Source: Bacteroidales bacterium UBA2716
Lineage (GTDB): Bacteria > Bacteroidota > Bacteroidia > Bacteroidales > UBA932
Assembly: GCA_002354005.1 (NCBI GenBank)
Contig: DEKS01000138.1
Coordinates: 2,703-9,697 of the forward strand
Length of the DNA: 6,995 nucleotides
Direction of reading: 5' to 3'
Below the pieces are notes generated by a model that had not been told where the DNA came from, searched no databases, and saw only the letters and a list, made by a program, of their open reading frames with translations. Both the position numbers and the translations under genes were made by a program. Shown in pieces: positions 6,780 to 6,995 of this stretch (position 1 is its first letter; every line of letters starts with the position of its first letter).

Positions 6780-6995
6780 GTGAAACCCCTCCGTCTTATC
6801 GTTCTTCTGTGCCTCGTGGTAGCTTCTGCCTGCGGTATCGTCCGGAAAACCCGTCAGCATCCACTCGATAAGGGTCGCGGGAGACACGCTCACCTCCTAT
6901 CTCCCCTACTTCGGGGAGGCCCGGATGGTCCCCTATGGCGGCGGCAAGGGGCTGAACTTTGAGGAAAAGATTACCTCGTACTCGGACTCCGGCGC
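6780..6995 (+). pseudogene. Small lipoprotein with DUF4251-like domain, apparently frameshifted; runs off the right edge
   Basis: From a GTG at 6780-6782, 8 bases after the regulator's stop, the sequence encodes a typical lipoprotein signal peptide: positive start (KPLR), hydrophobic core and lipobox VASAC with Cys18 (codon 6831-6833). That frame then becomes arginine- and proline-rich and stops at 6960-6962. The +1 frame, open from after a TAG at 6820-6822 to the window end, encodes IRVAGDTLTSYLPYFGEA (6868-6921), then PYGGGKGLNFEEKIT, which matches the conserved core I remember from DUF4251 proteins of Bacteroidales (function unknown). That frame has no usable start of its own. Skipping one base in the A-run at 6846-6849 would join the two parts. 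The spacer between lipobox and domain also seems several dozen residues too short, which suggests a deletion. A sequencing or assembly error is the main alternative. Confidence 0.55.

Overview
The window looks like ordinary chromosomal housekeeping DNA from a fairly GC-rich member of the Bacteroidota, probably Bacteroidales; an Alistipes-like (Rikenellaceae) source is my guess. The evidence is: promoter elements of the Bacteroidota type (TAnnTTTG) in both intergenic regions; gene starts with no clear Shine-Dalgarno sequence; a Ddl of the form I know from Bacteroides (FDYDAKYNG, GGSSFGITKV); a TopA with C-terminal GPY-type repeats in place of cysteine zinc ribbons; and a DUF4251-like sequence, a family I associate with Bacteroidales, at the right edge.

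Left half, minus strand: ponA (class A penicillin-binding protein), ddl (D-Ala-D-Ala ligase) and prmC (release-factor glutamine methyltransferase, cut by the left edge) are packed head to tail with gaps of 5 and 3 bases, so they are almost certainly one operon. Ddl makes the D-Ala-D-Ala end of the peptidoglycan stem peptide and PonA polymerises and cross-links the material carrying it. PrmC modifies release factors and is probably a passenger.

Middle: a 146-base divergent intergenic region separates ponA from topA. It holds a good topA promoter, a likely ponA -7 box only 9 bases from the topA -33 box, and a perfect 8-bp inverted repeat inside the predicted ponA leader. It is the longest stretch without a gene.

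Right half, plus strand: topA (DNA topoisomerase I, start corrected to 3925), then an Lrp/AsnC-family regulator with its own -7 box, then the start of a small lipoprotein. The lipoprotein's signal peptide and its DUF4251-like domain lie in different frames, so it appears frameshifted and probably shortened.

I see no tRNA, rRNA, CRISPR array, insertion sequence or defence system, and no convincing sign of an undescribed system. The points most worth a second look are the broken lipoprotein gene, the palindrome in the divergent region and the altered ligand-motif residue in the Lrp protein.
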